Shown here: piece after piece, positions 10,055 through 19,745 of the stretch
How positions within the stretch are numbered: the stretch's first letter is position 1
Layout of the letters: every line of letters begins with the position of its first letter
DNA from: an uncultured Clostridia bacterium
GTDB taxonomy: Bacteria; Bacillota; Clostridia; TANB77; CAG-508
Length of the DNA: 64,000 bases
Assembly: GCA_944392545.1 (NCBI GenBank)
Contig: CALXWW010000001.1
Location: forward strand, 89,210 to 153,209
Direction of reading: 5' to 3'
Program-made: the position numbers and the translations under genes
Notes under the pieces: model-generated
Database searches by the model: none
Told to the model about the DNA's origin: nothing
Seen by the model: the letters and a program-made list of their open reading frames with translations, nothing else

Positions 10055-13000
10055 TTAATTCTTCTTATCCAAAACACGTTTTTTAATTCCATATATTCCA
10101 AATCCTAATATAGCTGTTACTAATAAGATTATAGCTGTATATGTTATTATTTTACCTGTTACTAATGATACAACTACTTCCGCTTTAGACATGTCGTCTT
10201 CTGAGTTAATATTGTTTCCTGATGTTGAGTCTATATCTTGTAAGCCTAATTCGTTGTAACTTTCGTAAATTTCTGCGTTATTATCTAAGGTGTCTAATAA
10301 ATCTTCTGTTATTCGTATACTTACTACTAAAGTTACTTCTTTAGTTTCTCCTGGGTTTATTACTTCGTTCGCTAAACTTGCATTATATATATTACCATTT
10401 TCTGATAAATACCAGTCTGGATTTAATTCTGTGCTAAAGTTTACTTTCTGTGGTAAGTAGTCTACTATCTTAGTTACATATCCAGGTACTGAACCTTCAT
10501 TTGTTACTGCTATCTTGTATTCAATTACCGCACTACTTTGTCCAACATTTTTCTCAAGCACTTCAACTTTTGCTACTTTTGTATCTCTACCATATTCGTC
10601 AACTCTTGTTCCTATTGTAGGTGTTGTAAGAGTTATTTTGCTTATGTATTTATCTAATCTTAAGTCAAATTTATTTGCTGTATATATACCCACGTCTATA
10701 TTTCTTACATTTTCTCCATTTACTGTTAAAACGTCTGTAATACCAGCTACTCTTCTCTCTCCATTTAATGTCAAATTAACATCTATAGCGTCTGAGTTAA
10801 ATCTTTCGTTTACTCCCTCTTTTTGATATTCTGTTAAACTATAGTTTGAAGAATCATATACAAATACTACAACATATTCACCATTTGGTAAGTTATCAAA
10901 TTGATATGTACCATTATCTGATGTCATTGTTATCTTATCTTCGTTTGTATCTGGGTCCCTAACTATTGCACTATTATCTTTATTTAATAGTATAACTTGC
11001 ATATTTGCTACTATTGGCTCTGATGAATCTCTTTGTCCGTCTAAATTCTCATCTATCCATGCTGTTCCTGTTATTTTATATCTATTTGGTTCACTTGGAT
11101 TATTTCCTCCATCATGATTTGCATTCGGATCATATTCTATTATTGCTGTTACTTCATTAGAGACAACTTTTTCAAATCCCGTTGCTTCCAATGTTGCTAC
11201 TGTTTTTATTTCTCTATCATTTTTATCTGGTAGCATATCTGCTTTTACTCTTACTTCAACTGTTGCTGAAGTTCCCGGATTCATTTCAGGAATTGTTATT
11301 GTAAATTTTCTGTCACTTGCTATTTCCAAAGTTTTGGTTGTTTCGTTATATGTATAAGTTGCTTTTACAAAACTTAATCCTTCTGGTATTTCCATTTCCA
11401 TTTTATTTTTAACTGAAGTTATTTTTCCGTTATTTGTTATTGTAAAGTTATAACTATATTCTGTTCCTTCTTTAATGTATTGTTTTTCAAGTTCTGCTTG
11501 TTCTATGCTCATTTCTACTTTTTCTGCATGAAATCTTCTAACATTTGAGTATTGCTCATTTATTCCATCTGCTTTCGCTGTCATTATTGTAGTTAAATCT
11601 CCATAGAAATCTTCTACTTCAAATTCAACATATACATAAGTTTTAGTACGTAAATTAATATCTATAGGTTCATCTCCTGTATTCTGACCCTGATCACTGT
11701 CCATAAATGCTCTTATGCTCTTTAATTCTTCTACATTTACGGAGATATTATTTCCGTCTATAGTAACTCCATCTGTAATTTTATCTATATAAGTTTTACT
11801 GTCTGAGTAATATACGTTTCTGATTTTTATTCCCTTTGGTAAACTTAAGTTAAGTGTTACATTTGATAAATCTTTATCATTTGACACGTTCTCTATAGTT
11901 GTATCATATCTAATAATTTTGCCTTTTTTTAACGTATCACTTTCATATGTGTCTGGGGCATTAATTATTTTTAAATCTCCTTCTAATACTGTAAATGTAA
12001 ATGGTGAAGATTGTAATTCTTCTGTTACATTGTCTGCCACCAAAGACACAACGTTTTGAATATCCTTATCTCCAGGATATCTATGTTCTATAGTTGGAAG
12101 TTCTCCTTCTCCTGTGTCTATAGTTACTGTTCCTTTTTCTATTCTTAACTCATATCTCACGCTAACAGTTTGTCCAGCTGCTATATTTCCTAGTGATATT
12201 ATTTTCTCTCTTTCTGCACTATCTACATATGCTCTAGTTCCTTCTTTTATTTCTGTATGCACTGTTCCCTCAGGGGCTACGACTTTTAATTTAGCATTTT
12301 CTAACGCTTTATCTCCTGTATTCTTTACTGTAGCTGTTATTTCTACCACTTGTTCTTCTCTCACTACTTCTGTTGCTGTAGAAAGTGTTATTTCTGCTTC
12401 CGGTCCTGTACCTGTTGAAAATCCTATTATAGATGATACTTTATTTTCTGGCATTAATCCTATTTCAGAATCATTTGTATAATATACTTTGTACATTGCA
12501 TATGTATTATTGTTTGGTGTTAAGTTTTCAGGTATTTCTACATCATAGTTAAAGTTTATTCTAATTCCCGAACTCATTTTATAATCTTCATTAAATACTA
12601 CTAAAAATGACTTCGAACTTGTCTTTGCTGTTTCTGACCAACCATTATTTGAATTTGATAATTCTCTTCCTGCATTTGCATTATCTGAATAATATACTTT
12701 ATAGTTTTCTGCCTCTACTCCTGATAATGTAATTTCTGATGCTAATGACATTGTAAATGTTGAACCCATGTCTGTATCTGTATCTATTTTTTTATTTCCT
12801 TGTGCTGGAATTCTTCCTAAAACTGAAATTCCACTTATGTCATTTGAATAATTGTTTATTAAAGTTCCACTTATTGTAGCTGTCCTCTTTGCTGCATATG
12901 TATCTATTTCCACATTTATTGGGCTATCTGATATTGATAGTACATCTTGTTCTCCGTCTTTGTAGTTACTTATTCCACTTGCTGCGACTACTCCATTTGG

Positions 13001-15100
13001 TGCAACAAATGTTATATTTTCAGATACTGTTCCTTTTGACTTCGTTGCTGTTTCGTTTTCGTTTGTATATTGCATTGTTATTTGGTCACTTCCGCTTGGT
13101 GTTAGTGTATCTGTTGTTAAATCTGTATTTAATACTATTATTGCACCTTTATATTCTGCATCTATTGCATACTCTGTTTGATTTCCTTGTAATTCTACTG
13201 TTATTACTTTATGCCCATTCTCTTCTGACAATTTTGAACTCTTTACTTCTAAACCATTGTCTAGTAATATGTTTGTACTTTTTAGTTTAACCTCTTTTAT
13301 ATATGAAGGTAGGGTTATCTTTAATGTTGGATTTTTGAATAATGCATTATAAACACTAGAAGTGTCTAAAACAGCTCTAATTTCCACATTTTCATTTGTC
13401 AAAACTGTTGTTAGCTCTTTTTTGCTTACAGATAGTTCTACTTTTGTTTCTGGTTCTTTAAGTGATATTTGCGCTACTTCTTTAGATGTTGTTATATCAC
13501 TCTTGCCTTCTACTTCTACCTTTATACTGTCAAAGTCTTGCATTTTTTCTATAGAATAATTCATTTCGTCTTTTAAAGCTTTTATTATATTTATTTCTAG
13601 TTTTCCTTCTGTAATTGGTGCAGTTGTTGTTATTACTAATTTATTATTGTTGCTAGAACTTATGTCTAAACTATATACTCCGTTTTCTAGTTTTGTTTCT
13701 TTGTTTATTTTTCCAAGCTCTGTTTCGTTAGAATCTTTTACTATGATTTCTCCATCTTCTCCTAATATTTTGTTAAATACTGCTTGGCTAATCTCTACTC
13801 TTTTATTATATGCACAATTTTTTCCATCTATTGTTGTAGAATCTTCTTGCTCTTCTGATATAACAAATTTATCATATTCTTGCACTAATTCTATCGCTGT
13901 TGTCAATTTGCTACTATTAATTGTTGCCACATATTTTGTAGTATATTCTGTTTCGTTTTTGTCTTTTGCTTCATAGTTTGCGTATACATATCCTTTGCTA
14001 ATATCTTTAGTCGCCTGAACTTCATAATCTGCTATTGTTCCTAATGTATCTGTATATTTAACTTCTAATACTGCTGTTTTTGTTATATTTGCTTCCTCGT
14101 TATTATATACATTTAGGTTTGATACTGCTGTAATACTACTATCTATTCCATTTTGAACAGCATAGTCATAAACATCTTTTCCTTCAAACAAATATGTTAC
14201 TAAATATTCGTCTGTAGTATTTTTCTTCCAAGAAGTACTATCTTGCAAATTTGATACATTTATTATTACTTTTCCTGTTTCTGTATCATATGAGTAGTTA
14301 CTACTTGTAAATTCTACTCCATCTTTCTTTCCATTAGTTGCTTCTGTTTTTGTTGCTATTGCTGTTACTGATGTTGGCTTTGTGCTGTTTATCTCTGGTA
14401 CAGTTAATTCTATTAAAGTATTTTTGATAGGTAATATACTTTCCTTTACATTAGAATTTACTTTTGCTTGTACCATTACGCCATAATTATCATTTATGTG
14501 ATAAGGAATATACTTAGTAGTCTCTACTTTCAATTCTGCCTCTGCCGTTCCTCTCCAAGAAAGCTTATTTATTACTTCTTTTTCTATAGAATTGCTTTTT
14601 CCTTCTCCATCTACATAATTTCCTGTAAATTTAGTCATTGTCTCCTTTGCAAAGTAATCTAAAGAAACATTCTCCTTGTTCAATATTTCAATTGGAAGTT
14701 CTATAGTAAGATCTGAACCTTTATTTAATTTGTTTAATATGATTTTACTATTTTCAGTATCAATACTTTGGATGTTTTCATTCTCAATGTCATCTTTTAG
14801 TTTAAAGTTTGAATTTTGAAATTGTACAGTTCCGTTTTCTAGATACCCTGCATTATTAACTTTTATATTGAGATACAGTTTTGCATCTTCCGAACCCATA
14901 TCAAATGTTTGGTTATGTATTTCTCCATAAAAATATGAGTTAAATTCTACATTCTTGTTATTTGTTTTAGATGTTTGCTCATTTAACTCTTCATCACTTA
15001 GTGCATATGATATTGTGAATTCCCCAAGAACCGCCATATTAGCGCCCATTAACACTATAACCATTATTAATGCGATAATTTTTTCAAATAGTTTACTCAT
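10055..15100 (-). CDS. Giant Ig-like repeat surface protein
   Basis: About 1681 residues from the ATG at 15100, which follows CGGAGGTTGTTAT; an upstream ATG 72 bases earlier would lie inside the promoter-proximal region and lacks a ribosome site. An N-terminal signal/anchor helix (about 1-30) precedes a long chain of DUF11/CARDB-like beta domains with phrases such as TATVKNTGDKALENAKLKV and ENVSNDKDLSNVTLNLSLP. One SdrD-like domain (ITGTAWIDENLDGQRDSSEP) starts near residue 1345. A final conserved module is followed by a C-terminal membrane helix and a basic tail. There is no LPXTG. It is the first gene of a two-gene operon whose partner has the same overall design. Product identity as a surface/stalk protein is family knowledge; the ligand is unknown. 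Confidence 0.85.
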   Translation of the reverse strand: MSKLFEKIIALIMVIVLMGANMAVLGEFTISYALSDEELNEQTSKTNNKNVEFNSYFYGEIHNQTFDMGSEDAKLYLNIKVNNAGYLENGTVQFQNSNFKLKDDIENENIQSIDTENSKIILNKLNKGSDLTIELPIEILNKENVSLDYFAKETMTKFTGNYVDGEGKSNSIEKEVINKLSWRGTAEAELKVETTKYIPYHINDNYGVMVQAKVNSNVKESILPIKNTLIELTVPEINSTKPTSVTAIATKTEATNGKKDGVEFTSSNYSYDTETGKVIINVSNLQDSTSWKKNTTDEYLVTYLFEGKDVYDYAVQNGIDSSITAVSNLNVYNNEEANITKTAVLEVKYTDTLGTIADYEVQATKDISKGYVYANYEAKDKNETEYTTKYVATINSSKLTTAIELVQEYDKFVISEEQEDSTTIDGKNCAYNKRVEISQAVFNKILGEDGEIIVKDSNETELGKINKETKLENGVYSLDISSSNNNKLVITTTAPITEGKLEINIIKALKDEMNYSIEKMQDFDSIKVEVEGKSDITTSKEVAQISLKEPETKVELSVSKKELTTVLTNENVEIRAVLDTSSVYNALFKNPTLKITLPSYIKEVKLKSTNILLDNGLEVKSSKLSEENGHKVITVELQGNQTEYAIDAEYKGAIIVLNTDLTTDTLTPSGSDQITMQYTNENETATKSKGTVSENITFVAPNGVVAASGISNYKDGEQDVLSISDSPINVEIDTYAAKRTATISGTLINNYSNDISGISVLGRIPAQGNKKIDTDTDMGSTFTMSLASEITLSGVEAENYKVYYSDNANAGRELSNSNNGWSETAKTSSKSFLVVFNEDYKMSSGIRINFNYDVEIPENLTPNNNTYAMYKVYYTNDSEIGLMPENKVSSIIGFSTGTGPEAEITLSTATEVVREEQVVEITATVKNTGDKALENAKLKVVAPEGTVHTEIKEGTRAYVDSAEREKIISLGNIAAGQTVSVRYELRIEKGTVTIDTGEGELPTIEHRYPGDKDIQNVVSLVADNVTEELQSSPFTFTVLEGDLKIINAPDTYESDTLKKGKIIRYDTTIENVSNDKDLSNVTLNLSLPKGIKIRNVYYSDSKTYIDKITDGVTIDGNNISVNVEELKSIRAFMDSDQGQNTGDEPIDINLRTKTYVYVEFEVEDFYGDLTTIMTAKADGINEQYSNVRRFHAEKVEMSIEQAELEKQYIKEGTEYSYNFTITNNGKITSVKNKMEMEIPEGLSFVKATYTYNETTKTLEIASDRKFTITIPEMNPGTSATVEVRVKADMLPDKNDREIKTVATLEATGFEKVVSNEVTAIIEYDPNANHDGGNNPSEPNRYKITGTAWIDENLDGQRDSSEPIVANMQVILLNKDNSAIVRDPDTNEDKITMTSDNGTYQFDNLPNGEYVVVFVYDSSNYSLTEYQKEGVNERFNSDAIDVNLTLNGERRVAGITDVLTVNGENVRNIDVGIYTANKFDLRLDKYISKITLTTPTIGTRVDEYGRDTKVAKVEVLEKNVGQSSAVIEYKIAVTNEGSVPGYVTKIVDYLPQKVNFSTELNPDWYLSENGNIYNASLANEVINPGETKEVTLVVSIRITEDLLDTLDNNAEIYESYNELGLQDIDSTSGNNINSEDDMSKAEVVVSLVTGKIITYTAIILLVTAILGFGIYGIKKRVLDKKN

Positions 15101-15133
15101 ATAACAACCTCCGATTATATAACATATAAATAT

Positions 15134-15162
15134 ATTATACGACATTCTTGCTGTTTTTTCAA
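15134..15162 (-). promoter_or_regulatory. Promoter of the surface-protein operon
   Basis: On the minus strand TTGAAA (15162-15157) and TATAAT (15139-15134) are separated by 17 bases, about 35 bases upstream of the ATG at 15100. It is a good vegetative (sigma-A type) promoter and also argues against the upstream start codon. Confidence 0.75.
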
Positions 15163-15172
15163 TACTTACCAA

Positions 15173-15486
15173 GCTTTTCCTTAACTTTTTATGTACATCT
15201 TATGTTTGTTTGTCTCATTTTTACCTAAATATACTTTTTAGGCATTATAATATATTATATAATAATTATATTTTAGCATTTTTTATTAATATTTCAACTT
15301 ATATACTTACTATATTTTGATTATTGCTTAATACTCTTTTACGGAAACTTGAATAATACGAGAAATATTAAAATTATATTACATTTTCTTTACAGTTTTA
15401 CAGTTTATGATTTTAGTAACTATTTTTATTATTTTGAATATTATATTATAGTTTTTTAAACATATATTATATAGAGGTGATTAATT
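15173..15486. other. Divergent intergenic region, no gene seen
   Basis: These 314 bases separate the surface-protein operon from the plus-strand trio. They are very AT-rich. A small hairpin (CCTAAA...TTTAGG near 15225-15243) is visible, but no supported ORF, RNA gene or riboswitch. A plus-strand promoter for the trio must lie here, but no single -35/-10 pair stands out. Confidence 0.5.
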
Positions 15487-15636
15487 ATGAATAATAATAT
15501 GAACATGGCAGAGCTTATGTCAATGCTAGCTAAAATGGATAAAAAAGAATTAGAAAAAAACATTAATAAAGTAAGTCAAATATTAAAGAATAATGATGCT
15601 AATTCTATTATAAATGAAATTAAAAAGAATAAATAG
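15487..15636 (+). CDS. Small conserved protein, first of a plus-strand trio
   Basis: A 49-residue ORF starts at ATG 15487 after AGAGGTGAT. The product is Asn-, Met- and Lys-rich (MNNNMNMAELMSMLAKMDKK) and looks like one amphipathic helical hairpin without a membrane segment. It is followed after 23 bases by a second gene with its own GGAGGAG site and is presumably its operon partner. The subject family is not named; similar small proteins near sporulation genes in Clostridia are an impression from memory, not shown here. Confidence 0.7.
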   Translation: MNNNMNMAELMSMLAKMDKKELEKNINKVSQILKNNDANSIINEIKKNK

Positions 15637-15659
15637 TTTATGTATAGGAGGAGATTCGT

Positions 15660-16049
15660 ATGAATGATAATGATATGAGTAATATAATGAAACAACTTAA
15701 TAATATGTTACAAAGCAACGAATTTCCTGATAATATTAAAGAAGCTATTAATGGTTTTAAAAACTCATCAAGTAATAATAAAAATAACAACAATAGTCCT
15801 AAAGATGATAATCTCGACTGTAATACTTCTTCTGAAATAGATATAAATACAATATTAAAAATGAAACAAATTATAGATTCTATGAATACAAACAAAAATG
15901 ATCCTAGGTCCAATCTCCTAATGTCACTAAAGCCATATTTAAAAGAGAGCAGGCAAAAAAAAGTAGATCAGTATATTCAATTGTTTGGCTTAAGCAAAGC
16001 TTTTGAAATGTTTAATTTTTTAGGTGGTGAGAATAATAATGGTATATAA
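15660..16049 (+). CDS. Asn-rich small protein, second of the trio
   Basis: A 129-residue protein with a central low-complexity Asn/Ser/Lys stretch (about residues 35-50) and a better conserved-looking C-terminal block, DPRSNLLMSLKPYLKESR, followed by KKVDQYIQLFGLSKAFEMF. That block suggests a helical interaction module. A strong GGAGGAG site precedes the ATG. Its last 11 bases overlap the start of the third gene, indicating translational coupling. Function unknown. No signal peptide or catalytic motif. Confidence 0.75.
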   Translation: MNDNDMSNIMKQLNNMLQSNEFPDNIKEAINGFKNSSSNNKNNNNSPKDDNLDCNTSSEIDINTILKMKQIIDSMNTNKNDPRSNLLMSLKPYLKESRQKKVDQYIQLFGLSKAFEMFNFLGGENNNGI

Positions 16050-16365
16050 TTATCCACATTTTCCTACAAAGTCATATAGAAATTATCCACATAATGTGAA
16101 CATTAATCCGCTTTATACAAAAAGCATGCCAATTAAAATGAATAGACCTCCTAGGGAAAATAATGTTTCGCCACAGAAGAATAATAATATAAAATCTAAT
16201 AAAAAGCTAAAAGATGAAAAACTTGAGGATACATATTTTGAAATTCTAGGAATAAAACTATATTATGATGATATTTTATTACTATGTCTTATTTTCTTTC
16301 TTTATAAAGAGGGAGTACAAGATGAATATTTATTTATAGCCTTAATAATGCTTCTTTTGTCTTAA
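16039..16365 (+). CDS. Small protein with C-terminal membrane hairpin, third of the trio
   Basis: About 108 residues from the ATG at 16039, preceded by GGTGGTGAG; an ATG 15 bases upstream is in frame but has poorer context. The N-terminal half is basic and rich in Pro, Asn and Tyr. The C-terminal 45 residues (LGIKLYYDDILLLCLIFFLY, then EYLFIALIMLLLS) form one or two membrane helices that end the protein. The trio probably makes a small membrane-associated complex; this is inference from overlap and order only. The gene converges on minC, with a shared terminator between them. Confidence 0.75.
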   Translation: MVYNYPHFPTKSYRNYPHNVNINPLYTKSMPIKMNRPPRENNVSPQKNNNIKSNKKLKDEKLEDTYFEILGIKLYYDDILLLCLIFFLYKEGVQDEYLFIALIMLLLS

Positions 16366-16366
16366 A

Positions 16367-16400
16367 AACTCCATAAGAATTAAAATGTTCTTATGGAGTT
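16367..16400. terminator. Bidirectional terminator between the trio and minC
   Basis: Perfect 13-bp arms (AACTCCATAAGAA and its complement) with an 8-base loop lie between convergent genes and can serve both strands. Confidence 0.8.
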
Positions 16401-16422
16401 CAATTTGTTTTATATTTTTATA

Positions 16423-17040
16423 TTATTCTAAAATTAATTCATCTTTATCATTTATATATGCTGACGTTTTTATTTTTTTAATTTCACCATCTTCTTTTTC
16501 TATTTCTTTTACTATATTAGCAATTCTTATTTGTACTGCATCTATTTCAGATGCTTCTATAACTGCATCTTTGTTCCCTTTAGCCCCTGCATGCGCAAGC
16601 CCTCTTAAAGTACCTAGTATCACTATATTCTCACTTGCTATCACTTCTGCCCCAGCATTTACGTCACCAATTATTACTATACTCCCCTCAAATTCTAGTC
16701 TCTGACCCGATCTCAATGAACCTTTATGAAATTTAGTTTCTGAAGTAGCTACTTCTTTATAGAAGGTTTTTTTAATTCCATGTAATCCTAAAACTTTAGG
16801 ACTATCAAATTCAATTTGTATATTTAAGAACTTCTTTATAATTCCTTGTATCTCATCCATTTCTTTGTTTTTGAGCACTTTTCCAGTAATTAATATCGGT
16901 GTCTTGTCTTCTTTATATAGATTTTTTAATTCTATTATTTTTCTTTTTAGTTCTGATATAATTTCTCTTTGTTCAGCATTTTCATCTATTCTGATAGATA
17001 CTTGATTTTTCTTAATACTTATACTTATACAACTTCCCAT
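16423..17040 (-). CDS. minC: Septum site-determining protein MinC
   Basis: MinC blocks FtsZ polymerisation away from midcell, normally with MinD. The 205-residue product has the N-terminal domain (about 1-100), with the segment ILITGKVLKNKEMDEIQGI. The C-terminal beta-helix domain (about 105-205) carries the hallmark run SGQRLEFEGSIVIIGDVNAG followed by AEVIASENIVILGTLRGLAHAG. It is the last gene of the mre operon, 19 bases after mrdA. The usual next gene, minD, is not found in this window: transcription ends at a terminator shared with a convergent gene. Confidence 0.93.
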   Translation of the reverse strand: MGSCISISIKKNQVSIRIDENAEQREIISELKRKIIELKNLYKEDKTPILITGKVLKNKEMDEIQGIIKKFLNIQIEFDSPKVLGLHGIKKTFYKEVATSETKFHKGSLRSGQRLEFEGSIVIIGDVNAGAEVIASENIVILGTLRGLAHAGAKGNKDAVIEASEIDAVQIRIANIVKEIEKEDGEIKKIKTSAYINDKDELILE

Positions 17041-17059
17041 ATTTCACACTCACCTTTAT

Positions 17060-19141
17060 TTATCTTACACTCTCTATGCTAGAATTTGCATTTTTATCTT
17101 CTGTTACTTTTTCCGAATTCATACCAAAATATTCTTCCATAACTTTTTTAGCAACTTCTGCAGTATAGCCTCCAGAGCCCGCTTTTTCTACTAGTACCAC
17201 GACAGCTATTTCAGGTTCGTCATAAGGTGCAAATCCAACAAACCAACCATGTGCCTCTCCTTCTATTCCTGTTTGTGCCGAACCTGTTTTACCAGCTATA
17301 TCTATGTCAAAGTCCGAAAAAGTTGAATATGCTGTTCCTCCGGTTTCGCTTGTAACTCCTCTCATGCCTTCCCTAATAGCATCTAAATTTTCTTTAGATA
17401 TGTCTAAATCTTCTGTCAATTCGTTTTCTGTTTCAATTGTATTTTTAGTATAATTTTCTATTTCTTCTCTTGATACTTCTGTCCCATCAGGGTTAATTAT
17501 TGATTTTATTATACTTACATCAACATTTTTTCCTCCGTTTGCAACCATACTTATATATCTGGCCATTTGTACTGGTGTATATTCATTAAAGCTCTGTCCT
17601 ATCGACGCAGATAGCGTGTCTGATGGGTACCATGTATTATATCCTATACTTTCTCCATATTCTCTGCTTGCTACAGTTCCTCTTTCTTCTCCTGTTAGTT
17701 CTATTCCTGTTCTCTTTCCTAACCCATAGCGTCCTGCATACTCCGCAATAGTATCTATTCCCATCCTATAGCCCAAATCATAAAAGAAATAGTTGCAAGA
17801 ATATTTTATTGCTTGTGTTAAGTTCAAATATCCATGTCCCGTTCCATAACTTCTGTAATACCAGCAAGCTTGATTATCCCCGTAAGGATATACTCCTGTA
17901 TCATTTATCAAAGTGGAAGTAGTTATTTCTTCTGTATCTAAAGCTGCTGAAGCCACAACCATCTTAAATGTAGAACCTGGCGGATACGCACTACTAATTG
18001 CTCTATTTACATACTTGCCTGTTGTATCATCCCCATCATATTCTTCTGAATATTTCTCTGGGTTATAATCCGGATAACTTGCCATCGCTAGTATTTCCCC
18101 AGTATTTACATTCATCACAACTACTGCACCAGCATCCGCATCATTTCCTTCTCCAAATTTTCCTGATGCTATATCTTTTATATTTCGTTCTAGTGCATCC
18201 TCTGCCACTTTTTGTAAGTTTGCATCTATTGTAAGAATTATATCTGAACCAGAAACCGCTTCTTTGGAAATATATTCACTGGTTATTGCACCATCCACTG
18301 TCATGTCTACTTGTTTTATTCCGTCGGTTCCTTTTAAGTACTCCTCAAAGACTTTTTGTATTCCATCTTTTCCTATTATATCATCATTTCTATACGTATC
18401 TTTTCTTTCATTATATTCATCCTCACTTATTGCACCAACATACCCTAAGATGTGTGACGCTAAATTATCTGAGGTATATGATACTATTGGCTCTGTGATA
18501 ACATTTATACCTGCAAGTTTTGCATTTTGCTCTCTTATTTGTACGGCGGAAGTATTGCTAATATTTTTTGCTATTGTAACAGATTTTGTACTACTATACC
18601 CTTTATTTGAAATTTCATATCTTACAGCCATAATTTTTCTTGCTACATTTATATCTTCTTCATTTATTTCATATCTTTCTTTTAATTTATAAAAAACTTG
18701 CTCTGCTGTATAATTTTCATCTATATCATTTTCGTTTTTCCATTTTTTCTGTTTTTCTTCGCTTTCCTCAGTAAATTCAAACGGATCGACACTTATTGGT
18801 AAATTATCTATATACTCATCTTTGTTACTCTCTAATATTTTGATAAATCTATCTATTGCTGAATTTAGTTCTTCATCACTTACTTTAGTACTATAAATTT
18901 CTACGCTATATCCTGCTTCCGTTCTTACTAGCTCTACTCCTATTCTATCTTTTATCGAACCTCTAGCAGCTTTAACTACGGTTTCTCTTGTAAGTCTTGA
19001 ATTGGATGTTTCTCTATACTCTTCGCCATGTATAATCTGTAAATTAAATAATTGTATTAACAATATTATTCCAACTATGTACACGATTATTGTAAGCATG
19101 TTATATCTGATTCTGTCACTTTTATTTTTTTCTTTATTCAA
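17060..19141 (-). CDS. mrdA: Penicillin-binding protein 2 (elongasome transpeptidase)
   Basis: A class B PBP cross-linking peptidoglycan during cell elongation with RodA and MreBCD. The 693-residue protein has one membrane helix near residues 14-34 and a PBP dimerisation domain to about residue 300. The transpeptidase domain carries the three active motifs: SxxK in PPGSTFKMV, SxN in KYSCNYFF, and KTG in IAGKTGSAQTG. Its start codon is TTG at 19141 (context GGTGGTGAGGTATTG), weak for such an important gene and possibly keeping its level low. It lies between mreD and minC on the same strand. The symbol follows the position in the mre operon. Confidence 0.94.
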   Translation of the reverse strand: MNKEKNKSDRIRYNMLTIIVYIVGIILLIQLFNLQIIHGEEYRETSNSRLTRETVVKAARGSIKDRIGVELVRTEAGYSVEIYSTKVSDEELNSAIDRFIKILESNKDEYIDNLPISVDPFEFTEESEEKQKKWKNENDIDENYTAEQVFYKLKERYEINEEDINVARKIMAVRYEISNKGYSSTKSVTIAKNISNTSAVQIREQNAKLAGINVITEPIVSYTSDNLASHILGYVGAISEDEYNERKDTYRNDDIIGKDGIQKVFEEYLKGTDGIKQVDMTVDGAITSEYISKEAVSGSDIILTIDANLQKVAEDALERNIKDIASGKFGEGNDADAGAVVVMNVNTGEILAMASYPDYNPEKYSEEYDGDDTTGKYVNRAISSAYPPGSTFKMVVASAALDTEEITTSTLINDTGVYPYGDNQACWYYRSYGTGHGYLNLTQAIKYSCNYFFYDLGYRMGIDTIAEYAGRYGLGKRTGIELTGEERGTVASREYGESIGYNTWYPSDTLSASIGQSFNEYTPVQMARYISMVANGGKNVDVSIIKSIINPDGTEVSREEIENYTKNTIETENELTEDLDISKENLDAIREGMRGVTSETGGTAYSTFSDFDIDIAGKTGSAQTGIEGEAHGWFVGFAPYDEPEIAVVVLVEKAGSGGYTAEVAKKVMEEYFGMNSEKVTEDKNANSSIESVR

Positions 19142-19162
19142 TACCTCACCACCATTCTCATC

Positions 19163-19696
19163 TTAAAAATATCTAGTAAGTATGTTTTTTGTTTTAAAAA
19201 CCTCTTCTAATGCATGTCCTGCTTTTTGTATCAATGGATATATAACTATTGTAATTAGCAAGTTGTATATTATCTCTATAATTAGTATTCGTACAAATTG
19301 AATTATTTCCGCATTAATGTCTAAAGCAATTATATTAAATATGTATCCTCCTATTTCATATATCGCCGTAGCTGCTGATATCATAAGCATAATTGTAATT
19401 CTGCTCTCTTTCGAAAAGTTTCTATCTAAATATTCACCAAACAATCCTATTGTCCCAAGCATAATTCCTGATATTCCAATTTGACGTCCTATTACCACAT
19501 CTATAAAAAATCCAAATATTATACCAAATATCAACCCTAACTTTTTACCAGCAAATAATCCTATACATAGTACAAATATTACAAATAAGTTTGGTTTTAT
19601 ATTTGCTATTGTAAACCAAGTAAAAAAGTTCGATTGTATGAAATATATTATTAAAAAACTTACAATTATTAATACTATTGATAGGAATTTTTTCAA
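19163..19696 (-). CDS. mreD: Rod-shape determining protein MreD
   Basis: A 177-residue polytopic protein with five or six membrane helices and the MreD-type segment GIIFGFFIDVVIGRQIGISG. MreD is the membrane partner that links MreC to the MreB/PBP2 elongation machinery. It starts with TTG at 19696 after GGAAG and sits between mreC and mrdA, which fixes the identity. Nothing unusual beyond the rare start codon. Confidence 0.92.
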   Translation of the reverse strand: MKKFLSIVLIIVSFLIIYFIQSNFFTWFTIANIKPNLFVIFVLCIGLFAGKKLGLIFGIIFGFFIDVVIGRQIGISGIMLGTIGLFGEYLDRNFSKESRITIMLMISAATAIYEIGGYIFNIIALDINAEIIQFVRILIIEIIYNLLITIVIYPLIQKAGHALEEVFKTKNILTRYF

Positions 19697-19745
19697 GTCA
19701 AATTTCTTCCTTTCTAAACTTCACTTTTTTATTTATATTTGTTTT

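Noticed and set aside
12889..13290. Long plus-strand ORF rich in Leu and His opposite the giant surface protein
   Set aside because: Antisense of Asn/Thr/Glu-rich repeat coding; no start context. Many similar shadow ORFs occur across the window.
5042..15100. CRISPR-like or tandem DNA repeats in the giant genes
   Set aside because: Protein-level domain repetition only; no regular short DNA repeats with spacers are seen anywhere in the window.
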